Assembly: GCA_945878555.1 (NCBI GenBank)
Contig: CAMDWI010000013.1
Coordinates: 1 to 64,000 of the forward strand
Direction: 5' to 3'
Source: Klebsiella pneumoniae
Lineage (GTDB): Bacteria > Pseudomonadota > Gammaproteobacteria > Eutrophobiales > Eutrophobiaceae
Length of the DNA: 64,000 nt
The position numbers and the translations under genes are program-made. The notes under the pieces were generated by a model. It was not told the origin of the DNA. It made no database searches and saw only the letters and a list, made by a program, of their open reading frames with translations. Shown here in pieces: positions 1-8,921 of the stretch. Each line of letters starts with the position of its first letter. Position 1 is the stretch's first letter.

Positions 1-1
1 G

Positions 2-109
2 GATACTTCCCTGCCCTTAACGGCCATGACCGTGGCCGATTACGAAAAGCTGATGGCGGGGGGATATGGTGATGAAGACATCTCGTCACTCTACCGCTTG
101 AAAAAATAA
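2..109 (+). CDS. C-terminal end of an NAD(P)-dependent 3-hydroxyisobutyrate dehydrogenase-like protein (partial)
   Basis: Only the last 35 codons are in the window; the frame is open to the left edge and stops with TAA at 107-109. The visible tail runs from LPLTAMTVADYEKLM to GYGDEDISSLYRLKK. That pattern (a Pro-Leu segment, an amphipathic helix, then Gly-x-Gly-Asp-x-Asp-x-Ser) is typical of the C-terminal helical domain of 3-hydroxyisobutyrate/tartronate semialdehyde dehydrogenases. The NAD-binding N-terminus lies outside, so substrate cannot be judged. The gene ends 143 bp before the ABC transporter operon on the same strand and may or may not be cotranscribed with it. Confidence 0.5.
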   Translation, partial: DTSLPLTAMTVADYEKLMAGGYGDEDISSLYRLKK

Positions 110-252
110 TCCGTCACCCCTATCTGAACACCCCGGGAACAGGCCAGGAAAAATCCGGTCTATGTGAAATTGACGAACCGGCCCGGATGTGGAAAATATT
201 GCACCCGTAGTGACGGGCTGTTTTAATCCGAACAACAGGGAATACGAACACA

Positions 253-1017
253 GTGACTTCAGAACACACACAAGCGGCAATTGAAGTAAAGGCGCTGGAC
301 AGGTACTTCGGTCCTATCCATGCAGTACGCAACATCAGTTTTTCCGTTCACCGCGGTGAGGTCCTCGGGTTTCTCGGACCGAACGGCGCAGGCAAATCAA
401 CCACGATGAAAATGATTACCGGGTTTCTGGAACCCAGCAATGGCAGTGTGCTGGTCAACGGCCTGAACGTCGTCAACGAACCGTTGAAGGCAAAAGCGGC
501 AATAGGTTATCTGCCGGAAGGTGCGCCCTCCTACGGTGAAATGACGGTTGGACGTTTCCTTGAGTTTATCGCCGAGATACGTGGCTTTCATGGCGCGGAC
601 ATCAAGGCGCGTGTCGAGAATGCCGTTCGCCAGATCAATCTGGAGTCGGTCGTAGACCAGACGATAGATACACTTTCTAAGGGCTTTCGCCGCCGGGTCG
701 GCCTCGCGCAGGCCATCCTGCATGACCCGGGCATTCTGATCATGGATGAACCCACAGACGGTCTTGACCCGAACCAGAAGCACGAGGTCCGCAACCTGAT
801 CCAGAAGATGGCACAAAACAAGGCCATCATCATTTCCACCCACATCCTTGAAGAAGTCGACGCCGTTTGTACCCGCGCCATCATCATCGCCAAGGGTGAA
901 TTATTGTTTGATGGGACACCGGCAGAACTGCGGGCAAGGTCTGAAGACAATGATATCGAACATGCCTTCCGCAAGATCACGACCGGATCCTCATCCGCTA
1001 AGAGGGAGCCACGATAA
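253..1017 (+). CDS. ABC transporter ATP-binding protein, GldA-like
   Basis: ATPase subunit of a membrane exporter, 254 residues. Walker A GPNGAGKST lies at about residues 42-50, the signature is LSKGFRRR near 140-147 (Lys replaces the second Ser/Gly position of LSGGQ), and Walker B LIMDEPTDGLDP is near 161-172, followed by the switch His in IISTHILEEV. It starts with GTG after an AGGGA-like ribosome site at 236-240. The next gene begins 2 bp after the stop, so ATPase and permease are translated together. The arrangement ATPase, six-helix permease, GldG-like protein and DUF4340 protein matches the gld-type ABC system that is common in gammaproteobacteria outside gliding bacteria; its substrate there is unknown. 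Confidence 0.85.
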   Translation: MTSEHTQAAIEVKALDRYFGPIHAVRNISFSVHRGEVLGFLGPNGAGKSTTMKMITGFLEPSNGSVLVNGLNVVNEPLKAKAAIGYLPEGAPSYGEMTVGRFLEFIAEIRGFHGADIKARVENAVRQINLESVVDQTIDTLSKGFRRRVGLAQAILHDPGILIMDEPTDGLDPNQKHEVRNLIQKMAQNKAIIISTHILEEVDAVCTRAIIIAKGELLFDGTPAELRARSEDNDIEHAFRKITTGSSSAKREPR

Positions 1018-1019
1018 AT

Positions 1020-1754
1020 ATGAACAATATACTGGCCATCATGAAGCGCGAACTGTACGGGTATTTTGCCACCCCGGTCGCGTATGTGTTCATCGTCATA
1101 TTCCTGTTTCTCTCCGGCCTGTTTACCTTCTATATGGGCGGGTTTTATGAAAGAAACCAGGCCGACCTGCTCGCCTTCTTCAGTTTCCATCCGATGTTGT
1201 ATCTGTTCCTGATACCGGCGATATCAATGCGCCTGTGGTCGGAGGAACGCAAGAGCGGCACGATTGAATTGATCATGACACTGCCGATATCGACCACCGA
1301 TGCGGTCATCGGCAAGTTTCTGGCAGCATGGTTGTTTGCCGGTATCGCGCTGCTAATGACCTTTCCGATCTGGATTACGGTAAATTATCTGGGTGACCCG
1401 GATAACGCCGTCATCATAGCCAACTATATTGGCAGCTTCCTGATGGCAGGCGGTTTTCTGGCGATAGGGTCCTGCATCTCTGCCGTGACCAAAAGCCAGG
1501 TGATCGCGTTCGTCATCAGTATCGTCATCTGCTTCCTGTTTTATGTAAGCGGATTCCCGATGGTGCTGAATTTCTTTACCGGCTGGGCGCCGCAGATGAT
1601 CATTGATGCAATCGCGGGCCTCAGTGTGCTGACCCATTATGATTCAATCCAGAAAGGCATAATCGATATACGTGACGTTATCTATTTTGCCGTGCTGATT
1701 TCATTCTGGCTTTACGCCAACGTTATAACCATAGAAGCGAAGAAAGCTGACTGA
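1020..1754 (+). CDS. ABC transporter permease, GldF/ABC-2 type
   Basis: Integral membrane permease of 244 residues. It opens with MNNILAIMKRELYGYFATP, the usual ABC-2 permease start in which an amphipathic helix with Lys-Arg-Glu precedes the first membrane span. About six hydrophobic segments follow, and a cytoplasmic loop contains RLWSEERKSGTIELIMTLP, the characteristic coupling region of this family. It sits 2 bp after the ATPase and 1 bp before the GldG-like gene, so it is the membrane half of the same transporter. No substrate-specific feature is visible. Confidence 0.85.
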   Translation: MNNILAIMKRELYGYFATPVAYVFIVIFLFLSGLFTFYMGGFYERNQADLLAFFSFHPMLYLFLIPAISMRLWSEERKSGTIELIMTLPISTTDAVIGKFLAAWLFAGIALLMTFPIWITVNYLGDPDNAVIIANYIGSFLMAGGFLAIGSCISAVTKSQVIAFVISIVICFLFYVSGFPMVLNFFTGWAPQMIIDAIAGLSVLTHYDSIQKGIIDIRDVIYFAVLISFWLYANVITIEAKKAD

Positions 1755-1755
1755 T

Positions 1756-3642
1756 ATGAACCAGAAAAAAATCCTGTCCGGAACCGGAGTTGCCATCGCC
1801 GCCGCATTGTCGATGGCGTTAATCATCCTGATCAATGCCACGCTGACCAGCTGGCGACTTGATTTGACCGAAAACAAGCTGTTCACCCTGTCCGAGGGTA
1901 CGCTGAATATTATCCGCGGACTGGAGGAACCTGTGACGCTGGACTTTTATGTCTCCAGAAAGTCGATGGCGGAGATCCCGCAACTGGTCAGTTATGCCAA
2001 TCGTGTGCATGACCTGCTGGACGAATATGCCGCAGAATCAAATGGCAAGCTGCGGCTGAATGTGATCGAACCGGAGCCGTTTTCCGAAGAGGAAGACCGG
2101 GCAGTGGCCAGTGGGCTGCAAGGCATGCCAATCAATGCGGCGGGCGACATGGGTTATTTCGGACTGGTCGGCACAAACTCTACCGATGGTGAAGTCACCA
2201 TACCGTTCTTCCAGTATGAGCGTGAACAGAAGCTGGAATATGACCTGACCAAACTGATCTACAACCTCGCGAATCCCAAAAAACGTGTCATCGGCCTGGT
2301 CAGCACCTTGCCTGTATTCACCCCGATGATGCCTGGCGCCCCGGTGTGGACCGTGGCCCAGCTGGTCTCGGAGTTTTTTGAAGTACGCATGATCGATTCT
2401 GCGCTGGAGATCAACAAGGACCTTGACCTGTTACTGGTCATCCATCCGAAAGGTCTGAGTGAGTTGACCCAGTTTGCGATTGATCAATACCTGCTCGGTG
2501 GTGGCAAGGCCATGTTCTTTGTGGATCCGTTGTCCGAGGTCGACCGCCCGCAGCCCAACCCGGAAAACCCGTATGAAGTACCGGTCACCAGCTCGAATCT
2601 GGACAAACTGTTCACGGCCTGGGGTATCACCGTTTCCGGCACCAACATCGCGGCCGATATGACCAACGCGATGCGGGTACAGATCCGGACCGACCGTGGT
2701 GTGGAACAGACCAACTATCTGCCGTGGATGAAACTGGAAAAGCCAAACTTCAACCAGGATGATTTTGTTACCAGTGAGCTGAATATTATTGCGCTCGGAT
2801 CTGCCGGTATCGTCAGCAAGAACGAAGGTGCCAGCGTCAACTTCAGTCCGCTGATAGAGACCTCGACCGAGGCGATGCAGATGCCGGCAGAGGTACTGCA
2901 ATATCAGCGAGAACCTGCGCAATTGCTGGCCGATTTCAAGTCGGAAAACCGGAAGTTCACGCTCGCGGCCAGGCTCAGTGGCAAGGTCAGCAGCGCCTAT
3001 CCGGAAGGCGCTCCGACTGCGGACGTAAACAATCCGTTTGACCAGGACTACGTCGCCCCGCAGCAGATACTCAAAGAAGGCGAGATCAATGCCATCGTCA
3101 TCGCCGACACCGATATGCTCAGCGATGAGTTCTGGATCAGCCAGCAAAACTTCTTTGGTGTGCAGGTACCCCAGCCGACCGCAGACAATGGCAACTTTGT
3201 CATCAATGCGCTGGAGAACATGTCAGGCAGCTCGGACCTGATCAGCCTGCGCAACCGCGGTGAATATGCCAGACCGTTCACTGTGGTCGATGATATCCGT
3301 CGCGATGCGGAATCGCAGTTCAGGGAACAACAGCAGATGCTTGAGGCCAAGCTTGCCGAGACAGAGAAAAAGATCGCCGAGTTGCAACAGGAGAAAACCG
3401 GATCGGAGCTGTTACTCAGTGATGCGCAGCGCACGGAAATTGACAAGTTCAGACTCGAACAGGTCAATACCCGCAAGGAGCTGCGTGCGGTACAGCACGA
3501 GCTGCAGAAAAATATCGAGCAGCTTGGCACTTTTGTTAAATTCCTCAACATTGGCCTGACACCACTGCTTATTGTGCTGTTCGCCCTCACTGCAGGCATG
3601 TTGCGTAGCAGGCGTAAATCTACTGACAACCCGGTGAAATAA
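1756..3642 (+). CDS. GldG-family ABC transporter auxiliary protein
   Basis: 628-residue membrane-anchored protein. An N-terminal membrane helix (about residues 8-30) is followed by LDLTENKLFTLSEGT, the conserved opening of the GldG/ABC_transp_aux family. A large extracytoplasmic region follows, including LLVIHPKGLSELTQFAIDQYLLGG-type Rossmann-like segments. Near the C-terminus a charged coiled coil rich in Glu, Lys and Gln (about residues 520-590) leads into a final membrane helix (about 598-618) and a basic tail. It lies 1 bp after the permease and 4 bp before the DUF4340 gene. Family knowledge places it as a periplasmic partner of the transporter; its biochemical role is not known. Confidence 0.8.
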   Translation: MNQKKILSGTGVAIAAALSMALIILINATLTSWRLDLTENKLFTLSEGTLNIIRGLEEPVTLDFYVSRKSMAEIPQLVSYANRVHDLLDEYAAESNGKLRLNVIEPEPFSEEEDRAVASGLQGMPINAAGDMGYFGLVGTNSTDGEVTIPFFQYEREQKLEYDLTKLIYNLANPKKRVIGLVSTLPVFTPMMPGAPVWTVAQLVSEFFEVRMIDSALEINKDLDLLLVIHPKGLSELTQFAIDQYLLGGGKAMFFVDPLSEVDRPQPNPENPYEVPVTSSNLDKLFTAWGITVSGTNIAADMTNAMRVQIRTDRGVEQTNYLPWMKLEKPNFNQDDFVTSELNIIALGSAGIVSKNEGASVNFSPLIETSTEAMQMPAEVLQYQREPAQLLADFKSENRKFTLAARLSGKVSSAYPEGAPTADVNNPFDQDYVAPQQILKEGEINAIVIADTDMLSDEFWISQQNFFGVQVPQPTADNGNFVINALENMSGSSDLISLRNRGEYARPFTVVDDIRRDAESQFREQQQMLEAKLAETEKKIAELQQEKTGSELLLSDAQRTEIDKFRLEQVNTRKELRAVQHELQKNIEQLGTFVKFLNIGLTPLLIVLFALTAGMLRSRRKSTDNPVK

Positions 3643-3646
3643 TCCC

Positions 3647-4783
3647 ATGAGTAACAGAAGCTTATTATTACTGTCATTCATTACCCTGATCATCATTGTT
3701 GCAGCCGTTATCAGCAGCAAGGAGCGAGCGCCACAGACGGTCATTGAATCGGCCGAACTGTTCCCCGGCCTGAAAGACCAGATCAATTCGATTGCCGGCA
3801 TTACAATTGAATCGGCCTCTGGCACGCTGAACCTGAAAAAACAGGGGCAGGACTGGCTGATAGCGGAAGCGGGTGATTACCCGGCACGTTTTGACAAGGT
3901 CAAACAGACTGTGCTGACGCTGGCAGACATGAAGATCCAGTCTGAAAAAACCTCCAACCCGGCGCTGTTTTCGGAGTTGGGTGTGGAAGATATCACGGCA
4001 GAGAAGTCCACCTCCCAGTTGCTGACGCTGAAAGATGGCAGCGGCAATGCGCTGGCCTCGGTGATCACTGGCAACCTGCGTACCAGCAATATCGCAGGTG
4101 ATACCGGTGTCTACGTCCGTAAACCCGGCGCCAATGAAACCTGGCTGGCCAGTGGCGTGTTACAAATTTCAGCTGATGTCATTGAGTGGATCGAACAGAA
4201 CCTCGTCGATGTCGCAGACGACCGGATTCTGGATACCCGGATAGAACACCCGGACGGCAGCGTGTTGGCGATCAGCCGTGTCAAAGGTGCAGAAGACTTT
4301 ACCGTGACCGAGATACCAGAAGGCAAGGAATCCCGTTCCTCCTATTTTATAAACCAGATTGGTAGCATCCTGTCGAACCTGACGGTAGAGAATGTCAAGG
4401 CACGCGAAGGTTTTGTGTTCCCGGATACGGCAACGAAGACCACGGTACGTACCTATGAAGGCCTGGTCGCCAGCATCACCACGGCCAATATTGAGGGTGC
4501 AAACTATATCGCGCTCGATTTCACCGTAGATGAATCGCTGATGACTGCGACAACTGCCGCCACCACGGATAAACCGGAACAGGAGGCTATTGTGATCGGT
4601 GAGCCGGAAAAGGCGGAAACGGCCCCGATTGATGTCCGCAAGGAGGCCGCCGAGCTTAACAGCAAGGTTACCCGTTGGGTATACACCATACCCTCGTCCA
4701 AATATGCGTTGCTGGTCAAGAAGGTGAGCGATGTGACCCAGGACAAATCTACAGATCAACCTGCCGGGGAAAAGAATCCGTAA
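3647..4783 (+). CDS. DUF4340 domain-containing protein
   Basis: 378 residues with an N-terminal membrane helix (about residues 4-21, MSNRSLLLLSFITLIIIVAA) and a predicted extracytoplasmic body made of short repeated beta-rich units such as LKKQGQDWLIAEAGDYPA and DFTVTEI. These resemble the tandem units of DUF4340, which are regularly found directly downstream of GldG-like genes. It is the last gene of the four-gene ABC operon; a 10-bp perfect hairpin with a short T tract follows about 95 bp later. Function is unknown; association with the exporter is inferred from order and spacing. Confidence 0.75.
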   Translation: MSNRSLLLLSFITLIIIVAAVISSKERAPQTVIESAELFPGLKDQINSIAGITIESASGTLNLKKQGQDWLIAEAGDYPARFDKVKQTVLTLADMKIQSEKTSNPALFSELGVEDITAEKSTSQLLTLKDGSGNALASVITGNLRTSNIAGDTGVYVRKPGANETWLASGVLQISADVIEWIEQNLVDVADDRILDTRIEHPDGSVLAISRVKGAEDFTVTEIPEGKESRSSYFINQIGSILSNLTVENVKAREGFVFPDTATKTTVRTYEGLVASITTANIEGANYIALDFTVDESLMTATTAATTDKPEQEAIVIGEPEKAETAPIDVRKEAAELNSKVTRWVYTIPSSKYALLVKKVSDVTQDKSTDQPAGEKNP

Positions 4784-4878
4784 GTTGTATCAGTTGAGTA
4801 ATTACCCCCCGGCCGGTATCCACCTGGCCGGGATCACTCATGACCTGCCACCTGCTGTATTTCACCCACTCATTTGTT

Positions 4879-4913
4879 AAAGCTGTCTTTCCCGGTGTTT
4901 CAGACAGCTTTTC
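4879..4913 (+). terminator. Probable intrinsic terminator of the ABC operon
   Basis: A perfect 10-bp inverted repeat, AAAGCTGTCT at 4879-4888 and AGACAGCTTT at 4902-4911, is separated by a 13-nt loop and ends in a short T-rich tract. It lies between the DUF4340 gene and glyQ. A second GC-rich hairpin (CCCGGCC 4808-4814 with GGCCGGG 4826-4832) lies just upstream but has no T tract. Confidence 0.65.
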
Positions 4914-4987
4914 TCCGTTATACTGCCGCTCCATAATATTGATTTAACAGGCTGTTTTCAGCCTCAAGGTACAACCCGTACAGCGAT

Positions 4988-5866
4988 ATGACATTTCAGG
5001 AACTTATTTTCCGGCTGCAGCAATTCTGGGCTAAACGTGGCTGCGTGATCCAGCAACCTTATGATATGGAAGTAGGTGCCGGTACATTTCACCCTGCCAC
5101 CTTTCTGCGATCGCTGGGCCCGGAACCGTGGAGGGCCGCCTATGTGCAGCCGTCGCGGCGGCCGACCGACGGGCGCTATGGCGAAAATCCGAACCGCTTG
5201 CAACACTACTATCAATTCCAGGTGGTGATCAAACCATCACCACTTGATATCCAGCAACTTTATCTCGACTCTTTGAAGGAGCTCGGGATCGACCCGCTGG
5301 TCCATGACATTCGTTTTGTCGAAGACAACTGGGAGTCGCCGACGCTGGGTGCATGGGGACTGGGCTGGGAGGTGTGGCTGAACGGGATGGAAATTACCCA
5401 GTTTACCTATTTCCAGCAGGTCGGTGGTCTGGATTGCCGTCCGGTGACAGGCGAGATTACCTATGGGCTGGAACGTATCGCGATGTATCTGCAGAATGTG
5501 AACAGTGTTTATGACCTGGTGTGGACCCAATCGGACGCGGGCACAGTGACCTATGGTGACATCTATCACCAGAACGAGGTCGAGATGTCCACGTTCAATT
5601 TTGAAAAGGCCGACACCGCTGTGTTGTTCCGCCACTTCGATGAATACGAGCAACAGAGCCAGCAGTTGATAGCGGACAATCTACCTTTGCCTGCCTACGA
5701 AATGGTGTTGAAGGCCTCGCATACTTTTAATCTGCTTGATGCCCGGCATGCGATTTCCGTGACTGAAAGACAACGCTACATACTGCGAGTACGCGGTCTG
5801 GCGCGTGCGGTGGCGCAGGCGTATTACAATAAACGTGAACAACTGGGCTTCCCGTTGTGCAAATGA
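4988..5866 (+). CDS. glyQ: Glycyl-tRNA synthetase alpha subunit
   Basis: 292 residues, the normal length of the catalytic alpha subunit of the bacterial alpha2-beta2 glycyl-tRNA synthetase. Sequence hallmarks are [17 protein letters not shown] at the N-terminus, the class II motif region [38 protein letters not shown], and the C-terminal [16 protein letters not shown] segment. The enzyme charges tRNA-Gly with glycine in the cytoplasm and needs GlyS. The start ATG at 4988 directly precedes TFQELI, which is where homologues begin. Unusually, 160 bp containing a palindromic repeat separate it from glyS. Confidence 0.97.
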   Translation: MTFQELIFRLQQFWAKRGCVIQQPYDMEVGAGTFHPATFLRSLGPEPWRAAYVQPSRRPTDGRYGENPNRLQHYYQFQVVIKPSPLDIQQLYLDSLKELGIDPLVHDIRFVEDNWESPTLGAWGLGWEVWLNGMEITQFTYFQQVGGLDCRPVTGEITYGLERIAMYLQNVNSVYDLVWTQSDAGTVTYGDIYHQNEVEMSTFNFEKADTAVLFRHFDEYEQQSQQLIADNLPLPAYEMVLKASHTFNLLDARHAISVTERQRYILRVRGLARAVAQAYYNKREQLGFPLCK

Positions 5867-5887
5867 ACATACCCACATCCACTCCTT

Positions 5888-5981
5888 GTCATGCTGGTGT
5901 ACACCAGCATCCAGTAAGTGAAGTCCGCCGTCTTTCGGGCGGCTCTTCATTTAACTGGATTCTGGCGTGCGCCAGAATGAC
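5888..5981. repeat. 94-bp palindromic REP/MITE-like repeat between glyQ and glyS
   Basis: Two 28-bp arms face each other: the left arm starts GTCATGCTGGTG (5888-5915) and the right arm ends CGCCAGAATGAC (5954-5981). Each arm is itself a small palindrome (GCTGGTGTACACCAGC on the left, TCTGGCGTGCGCCAGA on the right), and the centre carries a third hairpin (CCGCC at 5927 region with GGCGG). Such GTCATTCTGGCG-type palindromes are dispersed repeats in many proteobacteria. It would put a large hairpin in the glyQ-glyS transcript. Confidence 0.75.
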
Positions 5982-6026
5982 GACCGGGAGATAGCTGGTG
6001 GGCCCTGTACTCTGTGGCTATATATT

Positions 6027-8132
6027 ATGACTAAAACTAAAGATTTACTGATTGAGATAGGTACGGAAGAACTTCCGCCGAAGGCGCTAAAGCGTCTTGC
6101 CGAGGCTTTTGCGGACGGTATCCATACCGGACTGGAAAGTCATGCGCTGGCTCACAAGTCATACCAGTGGTATGCCACACCGAGACGGCTGGCGGTGATC
6201 GTGAGCAAACTGGTCAGTGGGCAAAAAGACCATGAGGTGGTTAAACGCGGTCCTGCCCTTGCAGCGGCATTTGACAGTACCGGTCAGCCCTCAAAGGCGG
6301 CAGAGGGTTTTGCCCGCTCGTGTGGAGTCGAGGTGGCAGCGCTGGAAAAACTCGAATCTGAGAAGGGATCTTTCCTGGTCTACCGGACGATGGAAACCGG
6401 CAAACAAACGGTCGACCTGCTGGCAGACATAATCAATAACGCACTGAACAAGCTGCCGATACCGAAACGTATGCGCTGGGCTGATCGCAATGCAGAATTT
6501 GTCCGTCCGGTACACTGGTCTGTTGTATTGTTTGGCAATGAAATTGTCCCGTGTGAAATACTGGATACCCGCGCCGGGAACATTACCTACGGCCACCGTT
6601 TCCATCATCCGAAGCCGATCAAACTGAAATCAGCACGTGATTACCTGGTCAAGCTGAAAGAAAAGGGACAGGTCATCGCTGACTTTGCCGAACGCAAACA
6701 ACTGATCTCAAACATTGCCAATGCAGCGGCAGAGGCATGTGGCGGTCGCGCGCTGATAGATCCGGATCTGCTGGATGAAGTGACCTCACTGGTGGAATGG
6801 CCGGTCGCCATTACCGGCAGTTTTGAACAAAAGTTTCTGGAGTTGCCCGCCGAGGTGCTGATAGCCACGATGCAGGGCCACCAGAAATATTTTCCGATCG
6901 CCGAGACCGGCTCGAACCGGTTGTTGAACCGTTTCGTAACCATCTCCAATCTGCAAAGCACCGCGCCTGAACAAATCACCCAGGGCAACGAACGTGTCAT
7001 CCGTCCGCGTCTGACCGATGCCGCGTTCTTCTGGCGACGTGACCGCAGCGAACCGTTCGAGACACTGCGCGACAAACTGAAGGACGTAGTCTTCCAGAAA
7101 CAACTGGGGACGCTAGCTGACAAGACCGAACGCGTCCAGAAGCTCTCTGCCTGGATCGCCACCCAACTGGGGCAGGATCCGCAACTGGCCGAACGTGCTG
7201 CCGGTCTTGCCAAGTGTGATTTGTTTACCAGCATGGTCGGTGAATTCCCTGAATTACAGGGCGTGATGGGCCGTTATTATGCGGCCGCCAGTGGTGAAAC
7301 ACACGAGGTTGCACTGGCACTGGATGAACAATACATGCCGAGGTTTGCCGGGGATCAGCTGCCCACGGGCAACACAGGCCGGATTATTGCGATTGCCGAA
7401 AAGGTTGACACGATTGTTGGCATTTTCGGGATAGGCCAGATCCCGACCGGAGACAAGGATCCGTTTGCGCTACGCCGGGCCGCGATAGGTGTACTGCGTA
7501 TCCTCTCGGATTTCAGGATGCCGTTGGGGCTGGAGGAGTTACTGATTAAATCACGACATTTATATGCCTCAGGGGCATTGGTCCCTTACACGACTGCTGA
7601 TACTGAAGTCACCAAAAATCTCGCAGAGGTGGTCAGGTTTATCACTGAACGTGCGCGAAACTATCTTCGTGAGCAGGGTTATAGCCCCTCGGAGGTGGAT
7701 GCCGTCATCGACCTGAATCCGAAACCTTCCGAATATATCGATCGACTGGAGGCCGTACGCAGTTTCCTGCAACTACCCGAGGCTGCCGGTCTGGCCGAGG
7801 CGGACAAACGCATACGTAATATCATCAGCAAATCGGTATCAACACAGGCATCATCCACGGCGAGCGAAACGCTGATGCAACAGGATGAGGAAAAGGCCTT
7901 ATTGACTGCAACGCGCTCGATACGCACAGAGGTCGATGGCCTGATGGTAGCCAGTCAGTTCAAACAGGCGCTGATAGCAACCGCCCGGTTACACAAACCG
8001 GTCACGGCCTTTTTTGACCAGGTGATGGTCAACGCAGAAGACGAATCACTTCGTACAAACCGCTTTGCCCTGTTGCATGAAGTGGCCAATCTGACCAACC
8101 GCGTGGCGAACATCTCAAAACTGGCTACCTGA
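6027..8132 (+). CDS. glyS: Glycyl-tRNA synthetase beta subunit
   Basis: 701 residues, the usual length for the tRNA-binding beta subunit. The N-terminus is MTKTKDLLIEIGTEELPPKAL, diagnostic for GlyS, with RGPALAAAFDSTGQPSKAAEGFARSC-type and MQGHQKYFPI segments further on, and a C-terminal anticodon-binding-like domain ending in NLTNRVANISKL. The frame is open upstream to 5967 inside the palindromic repeat, but homologues begin at ATG 6027. No clear ribosome-binding site precedes this ATG, which may reflect repeat insertion. It works with GlyQ; plsC follows 31 bp later, where many gammaproteobacteria have gmhB in between. Confidence 0.97.
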   Translation: MTKTKDLLIEIGTEELPPKALKRLAEAFADGIHTGLESHALAHKSYQWYATPRRLAVIVSKLVSGQKDHEVVKRGPALAAAFDSTGQPSKAAEGFARSCGVEVAALEKLESEKGSFLVYRTMETGKQTVDLLADIINNALNKLPIPKRMRWADRNAEFVRPVHWSVVLFGNEIVPCEILDTRAGNITYGHRFHHPKPIKLKSARDYLVKLKEKGQVIADFAERKQLISNIANAAAEACGGRALIDPDLLDEVTSLVEWPVAITGSFEQKFLELPAEVLIATMQGHQKYFPIAETGSNRLLNRFVTISNLQSTAPEQITQGNERVIRPRLTDAAFFWRRDRSEPFETLRDKLKDVVFQKQLGTLADKTERVQKLSAWIATQLGQDPQLAERAAGLAKCDLFTSMVGEFPELQGVMGRYYAAASGETHEVALALDEQYMPRFAGDQLPTGNTGRIIAIAEKVDTIVGIFGIGQIPTGDKDPFALRRAAIGVLRILSDFRMPLGLEELLIKSRHLYASGALVPYTTADTEVTKNLAEVVRFITERARNYLREQGYSPSEVDAVIDLNPKPSEYIDRLEAVRSFLQLPEAAGLAEADKRIRNIISKSVSTQASSTASETLMQQDEEKALLTATRSIRTEVDGLMVASQFKQALIATARLHKPVTAFFDQVMVNAEDESLRTNRFALLHEVANLTNRVANISKLAT

Positions 8133-8163
8133 TGACAGTGCTGCGGTGTGCTGACGGTTACAG

Positions 8164-8883
8164 ATGATTCGGATCCGCTCACTGCTGTTTTATGTCCTGC
8201 TGGCACTGGCGACCGTTGTCTTTGTTGTCATCGGTTTTGTGATCCTGCCGCTGAACTTCCCGCTGCGCTTTCGTATCATGTCACGCTGGGCCGCGTTCAA
8301 TTTCTGGACACTCAAACATATCTGCGGACTCGACCATAAGGTCGAAGGCCTGGAAAATATCCCTGCGGGCCCGGCGATCATCTTCTGCAAACACCAGTCC
8401 GCCTGGGAGACGCTCGCATTGCAGATCCACTTCCCGGCCCAGGTCTGGATCCTCAAGCGCGAATTATTGTGGATACCAATCTATGGCTGGGGTCTGGCCT
8501 CGATGCAGCCAATCGCTATCAATCGCTCGTCCGGTATGCGCGCACTCAAACAAATCGTCAATGACGGACGCGCAAGGCTCGAGCGCGGTTTATGGGTCGT
8601 CATCTTCCCGGAAGGCACACGCACGATACCGGGTGAGCGGCGTAAATACCAGGCCGGTGGCGCGCTGCTCGCCGCGAAGACCGGTTATCCAATCGTGCCA
8701 GTAGCCCATAATGCCGGCAGTTACTGGCCCAAAAACAGTCTGGATAAATGGCCGGGGACGATCCGCATGGTCATCGGCCCGGTTATCCAGCCAGAGGGTA
8801 AGTCGGTGGATGAAATAACCAACGAAGCCGAACAGTGGATAGAAACGACGGTTGCCGGTCTGGGAGACAGGAAACCGGACTAA
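8164..8883 (+). CDS. plsC: 1-acyl-sn-glycerol-3-phosphate acyltransferase
   Basis: 239-residue inner-membrane enzyme that acylates lysophosphatidic acid to phosphatidic acid. It has one strong N-terminal membrane helix (about residues 5-33). The catalytic block reads CKHQSAWET, so the usual HX4D has Glu in place of Asp, a variant seen in a proteobacterial subfamily. Block III is IFPEGTRTIPGE, and block IV is YPIVPVAHN. The gene follows glyS closely. Two other class members could share these motifs, but length and neighbours support PlsC. Confidence 0.88.
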   Translation: MIRIRSLLFYVLLALATVVFVVIGFVILPLNFPLRFRIMSRWAAFNFWTLKHICGLDHKVEGLENIPAGPAIIFCKHQSAWETLALQIHFPAQVWILKRELLWIPIYGWGLASMQPIAINRSSGMRALKQIVNDGRARLERGLWVVIFPEGTRTIPGERRKYQAGGALLAAKTGYPIVPVAHNAGSYWPKNSLDKWPGTIRMVIGPVIQPEGKSVDEITNEAEQWIETTVAGLGDRKPD

Positions 8884-8921
8884 AACCTTACCCTGTGTAT
8901 TAGCCGGTAAAATATGCGAAA

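Noticed and set aside
588..1190. 200-codon minus-strand frame opposite the ABC ATPase
   Set aside because: It is antisense to a gene with full ABC motifs and has no recognisable protein features.
2431..3147. 238-codon minus-strand frame opposite the GldG-like gene
   Set aside because: Composition rich in His, Arg and Gln without motifs; the plus strand is clearly coding.
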